A stretch of 45,546 nt of DNA, taken from CAYWWY01 sp964580185. GTDB lineage: Bacteria > Thermotogota > Thermotogae > MWEM01. The notes beneath the pieces were generated by a model that saw only the letters and a program-made list of their open reading frames with translations, was not told the DNA's origin and made no database searches. The position numbers and the translations under genes were made by a program. Every line of letters starts with the position of its first letter. Position 1 is the first letter of the stretch. Below are positions 23,303 through 32,945 of the stretch, piece by piece. The DNA is taken from the NCBI GenBank assembly GCA_964580185.1, contig CAZOJQ010000022.1, positions 1-45,546 of the forward strand, in the 5' to 3' direction.

Positions 23303-25612
23303 TTGAAAATTTCTTCAAAGCTTTTCATCAGCTTTTCTGTGATCATTGCATTGCTTCTTGTTATTTTCCTTGTAACCAATCAATCCATGAATCAATTGCG
23401 TGAACAAGCAGAGGGCATATCTCAGGGGGCATCGGAATCTGAACGAGGATTTGAGCTTTTCGACTCTGTTACTCAGTTCCAAATGGAAATGGATGACATG
23501 CTCCAGCATGTGCTTACACTTGGGTACGTTCAAGATATGATGTTACTATATTCGATGAGAGATATCTTTGAAGCAACCCATCAACAATTGAGCCAGTTCT
23601 CGTTGTCCGAAGGACATGATCAAACTCTCAGGGTGCTTTTGCGCCAATTGTATGATGATGTTGACTACCTTTTCTCTTTGAAAAATCAAGAGTTGGATAT
23701 TATGCAGGAAATTATGCAATACCAAACCATTATTATGGCTCGTCAAGAACGGCAACTCCAGACAAATCAAAACAATTTGGCATCCATGCAGGTAAGGGAT
23801 GCCCAAAAAATCCAAAGGTTTATCGACTCCATGATAGCAATTCAAGATCAAGAGAATCAAATAATGCTCCAAAATAATCCACTCCAAATCATTGAAGATC
23901 AAATCCGTCAATTGGGGTTGGGGCAGTTATCTCTGTATGAAACAGAGAGGATTTGGAATGAAGAGGTGTTTTCTGATCAGATTCTGATGGCATCTTTGGC
24001 TAAGATACAGATCATTACCCGCGACATGCTAACCAACAATATCGAGTTGTCCGATGGGCGAGAAAAAATATCAATAATTGTCGACGGAATCATTGACGAA
24101 CTTGATGGGATGCTAGAGACAGATCCACTTGAGGGGTATAGTCCTGTGGAAATTATCGCGATGAAACTATTGGTTCACCATTACCGTTCTCAGATTCAGA
24201 ACCTGATTCGATACATGGTTGGAATCAATGCCAATCAGGAAGCCCTACAGGGAACGATTGACACAGTCCAAGAAACCGAAGCGCGATTAGCGACATTGGC
24301 TGCCCTTTCTCTCCAATACATCAATACTGATATGAATCAAACCATCGAAGCAGTTCGAATGGATCTGCAACCCGTTGTAATGGCGCAACGAAGAAACCTT
24401 GAGGAATCCATCAACATGGCAAAAGTGAACAGCTCGGAAACAGAGCAAGTCGTACAAGCCACCAGCGGTCAAGTTATGTGGCTCATGATCACCATGATGA
24501 TTGTTTGTGTACTCATTTTCTTTGTCATCTTTCAATCAGTCAATCATCCCATCAAAGAAATGATCAAACTTTCTAGCGAGTTAGCCAAACTGGATTTTAC
24601 CAAAGAGTTTCGGAAGAAACTTCGCAAGGACGAGATGGGCCAACTGCAAAAAACCTTCCAGATTATGATTCAATCCGTTCGAGAAACCTTAGTTGGGGTT
24701 GGGAAAGCCTCTGACCAGCTAGGAACTGACGCTCAGAATATTGTCGCCTCCGTTGAAGAGAATTCAGCAACTTCGGAAGAAATCGCCTCGAACATGAACC
24801 AGATTCATGGATATGTTTCCGATTCTGTCACACAACTGATGGAAGTAACCAGCAATACCGCAGAACTTGCACAAGAAAGCCAACGGTTAACCCAACAAGT
24901 TGGAACCATAATCCGCAGTGCGAATGCCACCCTGGAACAAGCGAATAAAGACCAAAAGACAATAAACCAGACATCAGATAAGATTGCAGGAATCGGCAAA
25001 GAAGTGTATTCAAACATAACGGGGATAACTGATCTAAAGGTAATTACCGATGAAGTCAACGAGTTTGTCAATCAAATTCGAGCCATTGCCGAACAAACAA
25101 ACCTATTGGCCCTAAATGCTGCTATAGAAGCGGCAAGAGCAGGAGAAGCGGGTCGAGGATTTGCCGTCGTAGCCGATGAAGTTCGGAAGTTGGCTGAAGA
25201 ATCAAACAAAACTGCCCAAGAGATTGGCAATAAACTAATGGCAATGGCAGAAACCGTTGACCATGTCGTAGAAGACGCTGAAAAAGGGGCAAAAAAAGTA
25301 GAAACGATCGTGGAAGATGTCACACATATTACCAACCAGATCCAGAGCCTTGTACAAACTTTCGGATCTGTGAATCAATCTGTGCAGGAAATTATGGAGA
25401 AAATCCAAGTTCAGAGTACCCAGATTGTAGATATATCAGAAAAAACGGAGAGCGTTGGGAATCGTTTTGGAGACGTTGAACGCACGATATCTCAGCTCAA
25501 CAACTCCGTTCAGGAAAGCACGAAAGCGATTGGCGATCTTGCCCATACGGCGGAAATCCTGAACCAATTATCCGAAGAATTGAACCTTCATATTCAAAAA
25601 TTCAGGTACTAA
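23303..25612 (+). CDS. Methyl-accepting chemotaxis protein
   Basis: 769 residues. Helix TM1 is at about residues 8-28, with a large helical sensor region to about 390, TM2 at about 391-413, then HAMP. The signalling domain follows with its tip IRAIAEQTNLLALNAAIEAA and GEAGRGFAVVADEVRKLA at about 592-634. It passes ligand signals to CheA/CheW at the inner membrane. The sensor region (roughly 360 residues, Gln- and Met-rich, helical) is longer than the classic four-helix bundle and matches no domain I can name. The start is TTG at 23303, 8 nt from AAAGGAG; the frame is open back to 23138 but would extend into the promoter. No che genes are nearby. Confidence 0.93.
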   Translation: MKISSKLFISFSVIIALLLVIFLVTNQSMNQLREQAEGISQGASESERGFELFDSVTQFQMEMDDMLQHVLTLGYVQDMMLLYSMRDIFEATHQQLSQFSLSEGHDQTLRVLLRQLYDDVDYLFSLKNQELDIMQEIMQYQTIIMARQERQLQTNQNNLASMQVRDAQKIQRFIDSMIAIQDQENQIMLQNNPLQIIEDQIRQLGLGQLSLYETERIWNEEVFSDQILMASLAKIQIITRDMLTNNIELSDGREKISIIVDGIIDELDGMLETDPLEGYSPVEIIAMKLLVHHYRSQIQNLIRYMVGINANQEALQGTIDTVQETEARLATLAALSLQYINTDMNQTIEAVRMDLQPVVMAQRRNLEESINMAKVNSSETEQVVQATSGQVMWLMITMMIVCVLIFFVIFQSVNHPIKEMIKLSSELAKLDFTKEFRKKLRKDEMGQLQKTFQIMIQSVRETLVGVGKASDQLGTDAQNIVASVEENSATSEEIASNMNQIHGYVSDSVTQLMEVTSNTAELAQESQRLTQQVGTIIRSANATLEQANKDQKTINQTSDKIAGIGKEVYSNITGITDLKVITDEVNEFVNQIRAIAEQTNLLALNAAIEAARAGEAGRGFAVVADEVRKLAEESNKTAQEIGNKLMAMAETVDHVVEDAEKGAKKVETIVEDVTHITNQIQSLVQTFGSVNQSVQEIMEKIQVQSTQIVDISEKTESVGNRFGDVERTISQLNNSVQESTKAIGDLAHTAEILNQLSEELNLHIQKFRY

Positions 25613-25811
25613 TTACCAAAAGATCCAGTGATCGAGCATGCTTGAGTTCCCGAATGATTCAGTCTCAAAGGGTTTTCATTTTGCCGACGAACCAAAGGCC
25701 GTGTAGTGGTATCATCATCCAGATTATCTCCATCGTTCCCTACTCTGCTTGTCCAGTCTTCTGAGGCAAATGACACCGAAAGGCTTCCAGAAATGGATAT
25801 AGCCCTGATTC
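25613..25811. other. 199-bp gap between convergent genes
   Basis: Between the chemoreceptor stop and the radical-SAM stop. A 72-codon minus-strand frame crosses it but begins inside the radical-SAM gene without a ribosome-binding site. No strong terminator hairpin is recognised. Confidence 0.5.
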
Positions 25812-26870
25812 TTAGAACAGCCACCAATACCCTTGAATATCTAAGTTTGTCAATCCTAATTCTCTTGCTTTCTGTACAACGCGAATATACTCTTCATCAG
25901 TGACCATTCGGGAAATGACCGGATAATCATAGGCTTTGTAGAAAGGTCGATACTGGGCCATGATATTGATATACGTATCTTTGGGAAGATTCTCGGCAAT
26001 CCATACCATAATCTCGATCGACCCGCTAACGTTTTCTGGCATAACCAGATGGCGGATCATCAAACCTCTGTAGATGATCCCATCGCTGGCGGGTTTGGCA
26101 ACACCAACCTGACGGTTCATTTCCAGGATCGCATCTTTGGTAATGGACGGATATTCTGTTGCACCTGCAAAGTATGGATCAGCCATTTCTGGATCCCAAA
26201 ACTTAAAGTCTGGGAGGTAGATATCGACTACGCCATCGAGCATTTTCAAGATATCCATCCGTTCCCAACCTCCAGTATTGTAAACGATTGGCAAACGTAA
26301 CCCTTTACCAGCAGCAATATCTATAGCTTTCAGAATATGAGCGGAATAGTGGGTAGGGGTTACCAAATTGATGTTATGGCATCCTCCTTTCTGCAGCTCC
26401 AGCATGATATCAGCCAATTCTTCGATGGTGATCGCTGAGCCAATTCCCGAATGGCTGATCTGCCAGTTTTGGCAGAAGACGCATCTCAAACTACAGTGAC
26501 TGAAGAAAATCGTGCCCGATCCACCTCTTCCAACAAGGGGTTTTTCTTCACCGAAATGCGAATGATAGGAAGCAATGATCAACTTCGTTCCAGGAGATCG
26601 ACAGAATCCTGTTTCTCCTTGGAGCCGATTGGAACCGCACTCTCTTGGACATAGAGCGCATTTCTCCATTATTGACCACAACTGGTTTGCGCGTTCGTCT
26701 AGTTCTCCTGAGCGATGAAGGGAGAGATAAGCTGGTTCGAACGTTGCTGCAGGAGGCTGGGCAAACCCAAGGCCGCTATCCATCCACTCACCGTTTTCTC
26801 GGAGTTCACGGAACCCCAAAACACCTCCAAAAAAGAGGATACTCATTAGAATCAAAACACGAACTGCCAT
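25812..26870 (-). CDS. Radical SAM protein, PflX-like (COG1313 type), with N-terminal membrane segment
   Basis: 352 residues. Cys126, Cys130 and Cys133 (CSLRCVFC) form the radical-SAM 4Fe-4S motif. An extra N-terminal cluster, Cys71, Cys74, Cys78 and Cys90 (CALCPRECG, then ETGFC), is the mark of the PflX-like family, whose substrates are unknown. The family's usual opening (EPAYLSLHRSGELDERA) starts only at residue 45. Before it lies a hydrophobic stretch (VLILMSILFFGGVLGF) that looks like a signal peptide or membrane anchor. AGGAGGTG at the right distance supports the start at 26870, so the extension seems real. It follows the SpeE-like membrane protein by 33 bp and is probably co-transcribed. 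Confidence 0.88.
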   Translation of the reverse strand: MAVRVLILMSILFFGGVLGFRELRENGEWMDSGLGFAQPPAATFEPAYLSLHRSGELDERANQLWSIMEKCALCPRECGSNRLQGETGFCRSPGTKLIIASYHSHFGEEKPLVGRGGSGTIFFSHCSLRCVFCQNWQISHSGIGSAITIEELADIMLELQKGGCHNINLVTPTHYSAHILKAIDIAAGKGLRLPIVYNTGGWERMDILKMLDGVVDIYLPDFKFWDPEMADPYFAGATEYPSITKDAILEMNRQVGVAKPASDGIIYRGLMIRHLVMPENVSGSIEIMVWIAENLPKDTYINIMAQYRPFYKAYDYPVISRMVTDEEYIRVVQKARELGLTNLDIQGYWWLF

Positions 26871-26903
26871 AAATAAACACCTCCTTATCAATCCATACCG
26901 TGA

Positions 26904-29228
26904 CTAGGAATTTGTCGCGATAATCGCCATACTACAAAGCTTCAACATAGCCGCGACAATACAAGTTCCCAGAAGGCCCAAAATCGGCAGGAGGATCACA
27001 CCACCGATGATCCCTCCGATCCACCCCCCCATCAGATCGCTTCCATACAAAAGTCCTGCTGTTTTGCTAAGGTCGGTCTTTTTTTTCAGCAGAATCCGGT
27101 TTGCCAACGGAAATTGAACACTGATTAGCAAGCCGCTAACTAAGGAAAAAACTAGGATCAACCATCTCACTGATTGAAAGAGGGTGGGGTGTTCCAGATG
27201 CGGTTGGATAACAAGAAAGAAAATGGGCAATCCAATAGCAAACCCCATAATGAACCAATCGATTCGAACAAACACCCTGGTCTCATTTCGAATCCTTGGT
27301 AATACCGACGTCATAACGATCGCTCCAATCGCTGACCCAATCATAAAAAAGGTAACTAATAGGCCAATCCACCCGAACACATATCCATACATGGCTTGAA
27401 AGGTAAAGATCAAAGCAAGGTCAAAAATCATCCCGGAAAACCCCGTTGTACCAATTGATAACACGACTCCAGATCCCAAGAAACGAGCCTTGATCAATCG
27501 TAAAAAGATGATTCCAAGGATGAAAAGAGAGAAAAAAAGAATAAAAAGCCCGACTTCAAGGCCTTCAAACCATTGAAAAAGACCGCGGATTTGAGGAATA
27601 TAAAGAGAATTCCAATAAGAGATCGAATGGAATACTCCGATCGGCCGAAAATCATGATTGATTTTCCGAGGACTTTCACGGATGAAATCTTCGAACCAAT
27701 TGATCCAGCCCTCATGGAGTTTGGAATCGATGTGTCTGGGTACTAAAATACTGACATTTAGATTGCGTTCTCGAACTCGATGGCTAAAAACATCCGTATT
27801 CATTTGGAGAATGTGATCCATCTGAGAAGCAAGGAACAAATTGGTTCCTTCCCCCGGGAGCACACGAGTAATCTCAAATACTTCTTTCACTGTATGATAA
27901 ATGGAAGCATTCAGAGTTCTCAGTTCATGGTTTAAATACGTCAAGGAACCCGGAATTCCAAACCCGAGAATCCCGTCGTCTGTCAGTTTTCTTTTGGCCA
28001 AAGAAAAAAACTCACGAGTAAAATACCGATTGGACTGGAGGTCAGAAAGTGCTCTCAATCCAACAAGAATCACATCATATTGATTATCAGTCGTTTTCAA
28101 AAACAATCTTCCATCTAGAAGATGAACTCGAACTCGTTCATCGTTCAGTTCGTTTTGGATTAGCGTTGTCGGATCCCTCGTGAGAAGAGTGACTAGCATC
28201 GGATCTAGTTCGCAATAGTCAATCGATGAAACGGTCGGGTGCTTCAATGCTTCGTTGATGACTCCGCCCGCTCCGCCACTTAAAATAAGGATTTTCCTTG
28301 GTTCTGGATGAGCCAAAAAAGGAAGATGAACAAACTCTTCAACATAGATGATGTCTGGAATCGGAGAAAGGATATGTGGGATTCCATCCAAGAAATAGGT
28401 GTACTGGCCTCCTTTTTCAATCACAGTGATGTTCCCGTATTGAGAGTTTTGATAGTGCACCAAATTCTGTGGCCACCATTGAGTATTGATAGAATTCGTA
28501 TGAAGGTGGTCAGCAGCTTTGATCAGAAGAAAAGAAGTGACTACACCGACGAGCAAAAGGGGGAATAATCGTACAAGCCGTCGAAAAGGGGGTTCTTCTT
28601 TGGGCAATCGAATCAGTAAAAACACAACGATCCATCCGCTGATACCGGAAACGAAAAGTCCCGTTAAGAAGGAATGAAGACTCGGAACAAAAAAGAAAGA
28701 CCAAGTAAGTCCTCCAACGATGGTACCAAAAATCTCATATGTGTAGGCTTTTCCAATCGTTTTGGCGCCACTCCCATCATAGAGAGAAAGGATTTTGCAT
28801 CCGAAAGTGAACAGCGCTCCATGGAGCATACTTACTGGCAAGAGGATGATAAAGGAACCAAGAAGCATTTGTGTCGCTCCTATTCCTTGTCCGATTGATG
28901 TCCCCAGAATCAACCGAAGGATACGGGTTCCATAAACCATTGTCGGTACTGATATAGCGAACGCAAGAGCGATTATTGCATAAATGATCACGGCATTTTT
29001 GGCTCTTTCAGCCTTTTTTCCAACAAAATAACTACCAATGGCTTCCAAAATTAGCCAATTGGCTAGAACGACACCGATGGACAGCTCATTTCCTGAAAAA
29101 ACGATCAGCAATTCCCGTAATAAAACCATTTGCCCAACGATACCGCAAAAACCCGTGACTGCAATGGCAATCTGTATCCGATGTTTCATGGGGACAATTT
29201 CTTCCATCGGATCTCCTTGCGTTTCCAT
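26904..29228 (-). CDS. Polytopic membrane protein with internal spermidine-synthase-like domain
   Basis: 774 residues. About seven helices come first (from AIAVTGFCGIVGQMVLLREL), then a cytoplasmic Rossmann domain at about 245-500 resembling spermidine synthases, then about seven more helices to the end. In the Rossmann domain, ILILSGGAGGVINEAL (about 312-325) replaces the usual GGGDGG with an alanine for the Asp. At about 386-396 the sequence is VGLRALSD where aminopropyltransferases have the catalytic DS(T/S)DP. The adjacent YCELDP that contacts the nucleoside is kept. It therefore looks able to bind a nucleoside cofactor such as S-adenosylmethionine but not to act as a normal polyamine synthase. 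GAGG 7 nt before the ATG supports the start; ATG 29207 is an alternative. Confidence 0.85.
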   Translation of the reverse strand: METQGDPMEEIVPMKHRIQIAIAVTGFCGIVGQMVLLRELLIVFSGNELSIGVVLANWLILEAIGSYFVGKKAERAKNAVIIYAIIALAFAISVPTMVYGTRILRLILGTSIGQGIGATQMLLGSFIILLPVSMLHGALFTFGCKILSLYDGSGAKTIGKAYTYEIFGTIVGGLTWSFFFVPSLHSFLTGLFVSGISGWIVVFLLIRLPKEEPPFRRLVRLFPLLLVGVVTSFLLIKAADHLHTNSINTQWWPQNLVHYQNSQYGNITVIEKGGQYTYFLDGIPHILSPIPDIIYVEEFVHLPFLAHPEPRKILILSGGAGGVINEALKHPTVSSIDYCELDPMLVTLLTRDPTTLIQNELNDERVRVHLLDGRLFLKTTDNQYDVILVGLRALSDLQSNRYFTREFFSLAKRKLTDDGILGFGIPGSLTYLNHELRTLNASIYHTVKEVFEITRVLPGEGTNLFLASQMDHILQMNTDVFSHRVRERNLNVSILVPRHIDSKLHEGWINWFEDFIRESPRKINHDFRPIGVFHSISYWNSLYIPQIRGLFQWFEGLEVGLFILFFSLFILGIIFLRLIKARFLGSGVVLSIGTTGFSGMIFDLALIFTFQAMYGYVFGWIGLLVTFFMIGSAIGAIVMTSVLPRIRNETRVFVRIDWFIMGFAIGLPIFFLVIQPHLEHPTLFQSVRWLILVFSLVSGLLISVQFPLANRILLKKKTDLSKTAGLLYGSDLMGGWIGGIIGGVILLPILGLLGTCIVAAMLKLCSMAIIATNS

Positions 29229-29267
29229 GATTCTACCTCTTCCGGATTCTATAAGGCTTTGTGATAC

Positions 29268-31484
29268 TCATCCCCCTTTCTGAATGGTAAGGAAGGCCTG
29301 TACAATCTGAGGATCAAATTGACTGCCTTGGTTTTCGGTTAGTTCACGAACGGCTTCAAAATCTGTTCGCGCACTTCGATACGGTTTTTCTCTTCTCATC
29401 GCATCCCATGCGTCTGCAACTGCTATAATGCGAGAAATAATTGGAATTTCTTCGCCCGAAAGCTCTTCCGGATATCCTGTTCCATCAAAGTGTTCATGAT
29501 GATGATACACCCCGTCACGAGTAAATTGCAGTTCAGGATTCCCGCTCAAGACTTGATATGCCCATACAGGGTGCTGTTTTATTACTTCAAATTCTAGTCT
29601 CGACAGCGGGCTGATCTTTTGCAAAATTGCTTGAGGAATGAGAATCTTTCCAATATCGTGGACCAAAGCAGCCCAAAAGACCTGTTTTAGCTGTTTGGGA
29701 GGCATTTCCAACTGTTCCGCGATTCTTTGAGACCAGTATGCAACAGATTCTGAGTGACCTCTAGAGGAAATATCGTGGATTTCTAAAATGTGCACAACCG
29801 AACGGATGATTTGGGTGTGAAAGCTTTCTTGCATCCATGCCATTCGTTGAAAAACAAAAAAAGCCGAAGCTATACTCCGAATGGAATGAAGGACTTCTTG
29901 TGCTTGGTTGGAAAACCCCTTTGTCGAATTTCGGTTGATCCCGATTCCAAGGACTCCAGGATTAGGCCCCTGTTCGTCTAGTACTGCGATAAAAATTTCT
30001 TGGAAGGGAGGTAAGGAAACTGACAACGTTCCCTTTACGGATCGCTCTTCTTTTCCTAAAGGTTGCACTGTTCCCCTTTCGTGAAAGATTATCCCATCAC
30101 CAAAATCAAAGGTATACTCGGATCGAACGGAACCATCGGTGTTTGGGCATGATTCTGCCCATTCTTCTGCCCATTCGTTATTCACCCGAAATCGTGTAAA
30201 GGCAAAATCCGCCTCAGGAATCATCTCCCGTGTCATTTGAAGTGCATCATGGACAAAAATCCTTGGGTCTTCGGTCCCAAAGGACCCCATTCTGCCCGAT
30301 AGATCGATCACTCTTTGAAGCTTTAGTAAAGTCTGATCCTGGATTTGATAGGCGTTTTCCAACTCTTCGTGTGACTGATTCAATTCTCCATAGGCGGCTC
30401 GAAGCTCCGCGCGCGCTTTTTTCTCCAAAGCCATGATTTTTCGATAATCTTGAACCACCAAAAACCCAAGCGAGAAGATGAGCGCAGCGATCCCATGATC
30501 CCTAAGAAACGGAGGAGAGACCAAAAACCGGAAGAAAACCGGGTAAAGGATCAACGAATAGATTATGCATCCCAGCATAAAAAAAACAGCGATCGTTAAC
30601 CCCTTATGAATCTGAAAAGATATGACCCCCATGACTAGAATGAGAAAAGCAAAGAGAATATTCATCGGGAGAAGCAGTATAGGCAAAGAAAAGAAAGGGC
30701 TCGCGAAGATAAAGATTGGAAACACTGGGACGATCCAAAAAAACCGATGGGAAAAAAGGATTGGTTGAAAAAAAAGAATGCCTAACGATTTCAGGATCAA
30801 CACCAAACTGAATGAAAACCCAAGATATCGGAAATAATAAACCAAGATTGGCGACTCTCCATGAACAGAAAAAAGATGGATCGATTCCAAAATACCCGGA
30901 ATGATTGAGGCTGCGCTCGAAAGAATCCCCGCACTCATGAACAAATAGGCTTTTCTTTTTTCCTTCTCCACACTTTTCCCCAAAACGAATAGGATAAACC
31001 CCAACAGAATCATTGAACCGGTTGCGTACATGGAAAAATGGACATTGATCAGGGAGACGATCCGATCATGGCGAAGAAACTGGGACTGGGTCATCAGAAT
31101 TGGATTGGGAAAGCGTTCCAAAAACCCCTCATCACCAGAAAACCGAAGCGATAGAGTATTGGATGGTTCCAGGATGTCTTCCGCTAAAGAGATTTTTACG
31201 GAATAAAACCCTTGCAAAGAAGAAAGGGGGGTGTACGGATACCCTCGATAATGAATTGTTTGTCCGTTTATCGTCACTGAGGGTTCATTGTTGATTGGAT
31301 AAAATAAGAAAAGGATTTCTCCGCCATCTGGGCTGAATTGGGCACGAAAAAATCGGTCGTTGTTTATGGATTCAGGAGAAAGGCTCAGAACGACCCCTTC
31401 GGGCCTCGTAACCCAGAAAGCCAGGAAAACATAGGTCGCGACAATCCCTAAACTAAGAATAACAATGATCGTTTTCTCTTTCAT
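29268..31484 (-). CDS. Membrane HD-GYP protein, probable c-di-GMP phosphodiesterase
   Basis: 738 residues: an N-terminal helix, an extracytoplasmic domain to about 140, seven or so helices (about 150-350), a short coiled coil, a GAF-like region (about 420-550), and an HD-GYP domain from about 565. The HD pair (LVHDIGKILIP, about 605) and HHEHFDGTGYP (about 658) have all metal and GYP residues, so it should hydrolyse cyclic di-GMP. The layout resembles 7TM sensor phosphodiesterases reacting to an external cue. GAGG 6 nt before the ATG supports the start. No diguanylate cyclase is in the window. Confidence 0.9.
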   Translation of the reverse strand: MKEKTIIVILSLGIVATYVFLAFWVTRPEGVVLSLSPESINNDRFFRAQFSPDGGEILFLFYPINNEPSVTINGQTIHYRGYPYTPLSSLQGFYSVKISLAEDILEPSNTLSLRFSGDEGFLERFPNPILMTQSQFLRHDRIVSLINVHFSMYATGSMILLGFILFVLGKSVEKEKRKAYLFMSAGILSSAASIIPGILESIHLFSVHGESPILVYYFRYLGFSFSLVLILKSLGILFFQPILFSHRFFWIVPVFPIFIFASPFFSLPILLLPMNILFAFLILVMGVISFQIHKGLTIAVFFMLGCIIYSLILYPVFFRFLVSPPFLRDHGIAALIFSLGFLVVQDYRKIMALEKKARAELRAAYGELNQSHEELENAYQIQDQTLLKLQRVIDLSGRMGSFGTEDPRIFVHDALQMTREMIPEADFAFTRFRVNNEWAEEWAESCPNTDGSVRSEYTFDFGDGIIFHERGTVQPLGKEERSVKGTLSVSLPPFQEIFIAVLDEQGPNPGVLGIGINRNSTKGFSNQAQEVLHSIRSIASAFFVFQRMAWMQESFHTQIIRSVVHILEIHDISSRGHSESVAYWSQRIAEQLEMPPKQLKQVFWAALVHDIGKILIPQAILQKISPLSRLEFEVIKQHPVWAYQVLSGNPELQFTRDGVYHHHEHFDGTGYPEELSGEEIPIISRIIAVADAWDAMRREKPYRSARTDFEAVRELTENQGSQFDPQIVQAFLTIQKGG

Positions 31485-31519
31485 TTCTTTCCTCGTATTC
31501 CATATTGGATACTTTGTAG

Positions 31520-31525
31520 ATTATA
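31520..31525 (-). promoter_or_regulatory. Extended -10 promoter of the HD-GYP gene
   Basis: Minus-strand TATAAT preceded by TGG, 36 bp before the start. No good -35 is visible, which the extended -10 can offset. Confidence 0.55.
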
Positions 31526-31578
31526 CCATACAACAAATCCTACTTTTTTTGAACCATCACAAAACCATTTGGTTCGGA

Positions 31579-31607
31579 TTGATTCCTTTCTGTAAATCCT
31601 GTATAAT
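31579..31607 (+). promoter_or_regulatory. Promoter of the pduL-to-mutS gene run
   Basis: TTGATT (31579-31584), 17 bp, TATAAT (31602-31607), 35 bp before the pduL start codon. Divergent from the HD-GYP promoter. Confidence 0.7.
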
Positions 31608-31642
31608 AAAGCATCATTCTTTCTGGCATGAGGAGGAAAACC

Positions 31643-32230
31643 TTGAACAAGATAGAAAACCCAATTATAACGGGAGTATCCGCGAGGCACCTACATTTAA
31701 GTCATGAAGACCTTGACTGTCTTTTTGGCTCTGGTCATTCCCTAACGCCAATGAAAGATCTACGGCAACCTGGCCAATTTGCATGTGAAGAAAAAGTAAC
31801 AGTCGTTGGGCCAAAAGGACGATTTGAGGGAGTGCGTGTTCTTGGTCCAACTCGCAAACAAACGCAGATCGAAGTCAGCATGACAGACGCAATGAGATTG
31901 GGGGTTACACCACCCGTTCGCGATTCGGGCCAACTGGAGGGAAGTCCTGGCGTTATTCTGATCGGGCCTGCAGGGACTGTTGAACTGGTTGAAGGTTTGA
32001 TCGTGGCAAAGCGGCATATCCATATGATTTCGGAAAACGCTGCTATGTATGGGCTTCACGACAAAGACCTCGTTAGTGTTGTCTGCGAAAAGGAAGGGAG
32101 ACAGTTGCTTTTCCGGGATGTTCTCGTTCGCGTGAATGAGACATATGCCCTTGAGTTCCACGTAGATACCGATGAAGCCAATGCCGCATTATTACAAACC
32201 GGTGATTGGGTCTTTATTGTCGAGGAGTAA
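31643..32230 (+). CDS. pduL: Phosphate propanoyltransferase PduL
   Basis: 195 residues. PduL exchanges CoA for phosphate on acyl-CoA, often acting as a phosphotransacetylase. The paired metal-binding motifs SARHLHLS (near the start) and AKRHIHMI are present, with GPKGRFEGVRVLGP and the terminal TDEANAA. It starts almost directly with the catalytic fold, lacking the N-terminal helix that targets PduL to bacterial microcompartments, and no shell gene is nearby, so a free cytoplasmic enzyme is likely. The start is TTG at 31643, 6 nt after AGGAGG. With ptb it gives this genome two phosphotransacylases of different folds. Confidence 0.93.
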   Translation: MNKIENPIITGVSARHLHLSHEDLDCLFGSGHSLTPMKDLRQPGQFACEEKVTVVGPKGRFEGVRVLGPTRKQTQIEVSMTDAMRLGVTPPVRDSGQLEGSPGVILIGPAGTVELVEGLIVAKRHIHMISENAAMYGLHDKDLVSVVCEKEGRQLLFRDVLVRVNETYALEFHVDTDEANAALLQTGDWVFIVEE

Positions 32231-32234
32231 GCGC

Positions 32235-32933
32235 TTGAACCCTCCCTATTCTTCTCAGAACCGATGGAGTTTAGACCAAAAGGAACAACTCAAACCATTA
32301 TTGGATCCATTTCTCGATTGCTTGGAAGAAGAAAACACCCGTCAAAACCTGATTCGGGTTCATAACCGGGACGAGATATGGGAGAAACACATTGCCGATG
32401 TATGGATTCCGATCATTCGAGAAAACCTGATCGTAACGGGAAAGGTTGCGGACATAGGTAGTGGAAATGGGATTCCTGGTATGGTTTGGAGTCTTCTGTT
32501 TCCCAAAGCAGATTATTGCTTGATTGAATCCCAAGCAAAAAAAGCTCGCTATTTAAAATCCGTTGTATCCCGTTTGGGGTTAGATAATGTTCAAGTACTT
32601 CAACAAAGAGTGGAATCTATGGGACGTCCTCAATCGATGGATGTTGTAGCAGTTCGAGCTGTTGACCGACTTCGGGTAGTCTTGGAATATGCTGCTCCGA
32701 TTGTAAGAGTGGGAGGGTTGGTCTTCGCCTTCAAAGGTCCAAACTATCCACAGGAGGTAGCAGAAGCACGGAGATGCATTCACCATTTCCATTATCAATT
32801 GGTTCAGGCAATCCATTACAAACTCAAATGGAACCAAGTTTTCGAACGCGTGCTGCTGGTTTATAAGAAGACGAGGGAAACTTCTTCCCAGTATCCGAGA
32901 TCCATCGGGAAAGCTCGATTAAAGCCAATCTGA
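32235..32933 (+). CDS. rsmG: 16S rRNA (guanine-N7)-methyltransferase RsmG
   Basis: 232 residues. It methylates G527 of 16S rRNA. The family pattern is clear: ENTRQNLI, then HIADVWI, the SAM-binding VADIGSGNGIPGMVWSLLFP and LIESQAKKARYLK, and VVAVRAVD. The start is TTG at 32235, 7 nt after GAGGAG and 4 bp beyond the pduL stop; longer frames overlap pduL. Often found near the replication origin in other bacteria, but no DnaA-box cluster is seen here. Confidence 0.93.
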   Translation: MNPPYSSQNRWSLDQKEQLKPLLDPFLDCLEEENTRQNLIRVHNRDEIWEKHIADVWIPIIRENLIVTGKVADIGSGNGIPGMVWSLLFPKADYCLIESQAKKARYLKSVVSRLGLDNVQVLQQRVESMGRPQSMDVVAVRAVDRLRVVLEYAAPIVRVGGLVFAFKGPNYPQEVAEARRCIHHFHYQLVQAIHYKLKWNQVFERVLLVYKKTRETSSQYPRSIGKARLKPI

Positions 32934-32945
32934 AGGAGGTTTTTT

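Noticed and set aside
25609..25827. 72-codon minus-strand frame in the gap after the chemoreceptor
   Set aside because: Starts inside the radical-SAM gene, has no ribosome-binding site and no recognisable protein features.
26904..29228. Ordinary spermidine synthase
   Set aside because: The catalytic Asp residues are replaced and the domain is embedded between membrane helices.
31643..32230. Bacterial microcompartment locus around pduL
   Set aside because: No shell-protein genes and no N-terminal targeting helix on PduL.
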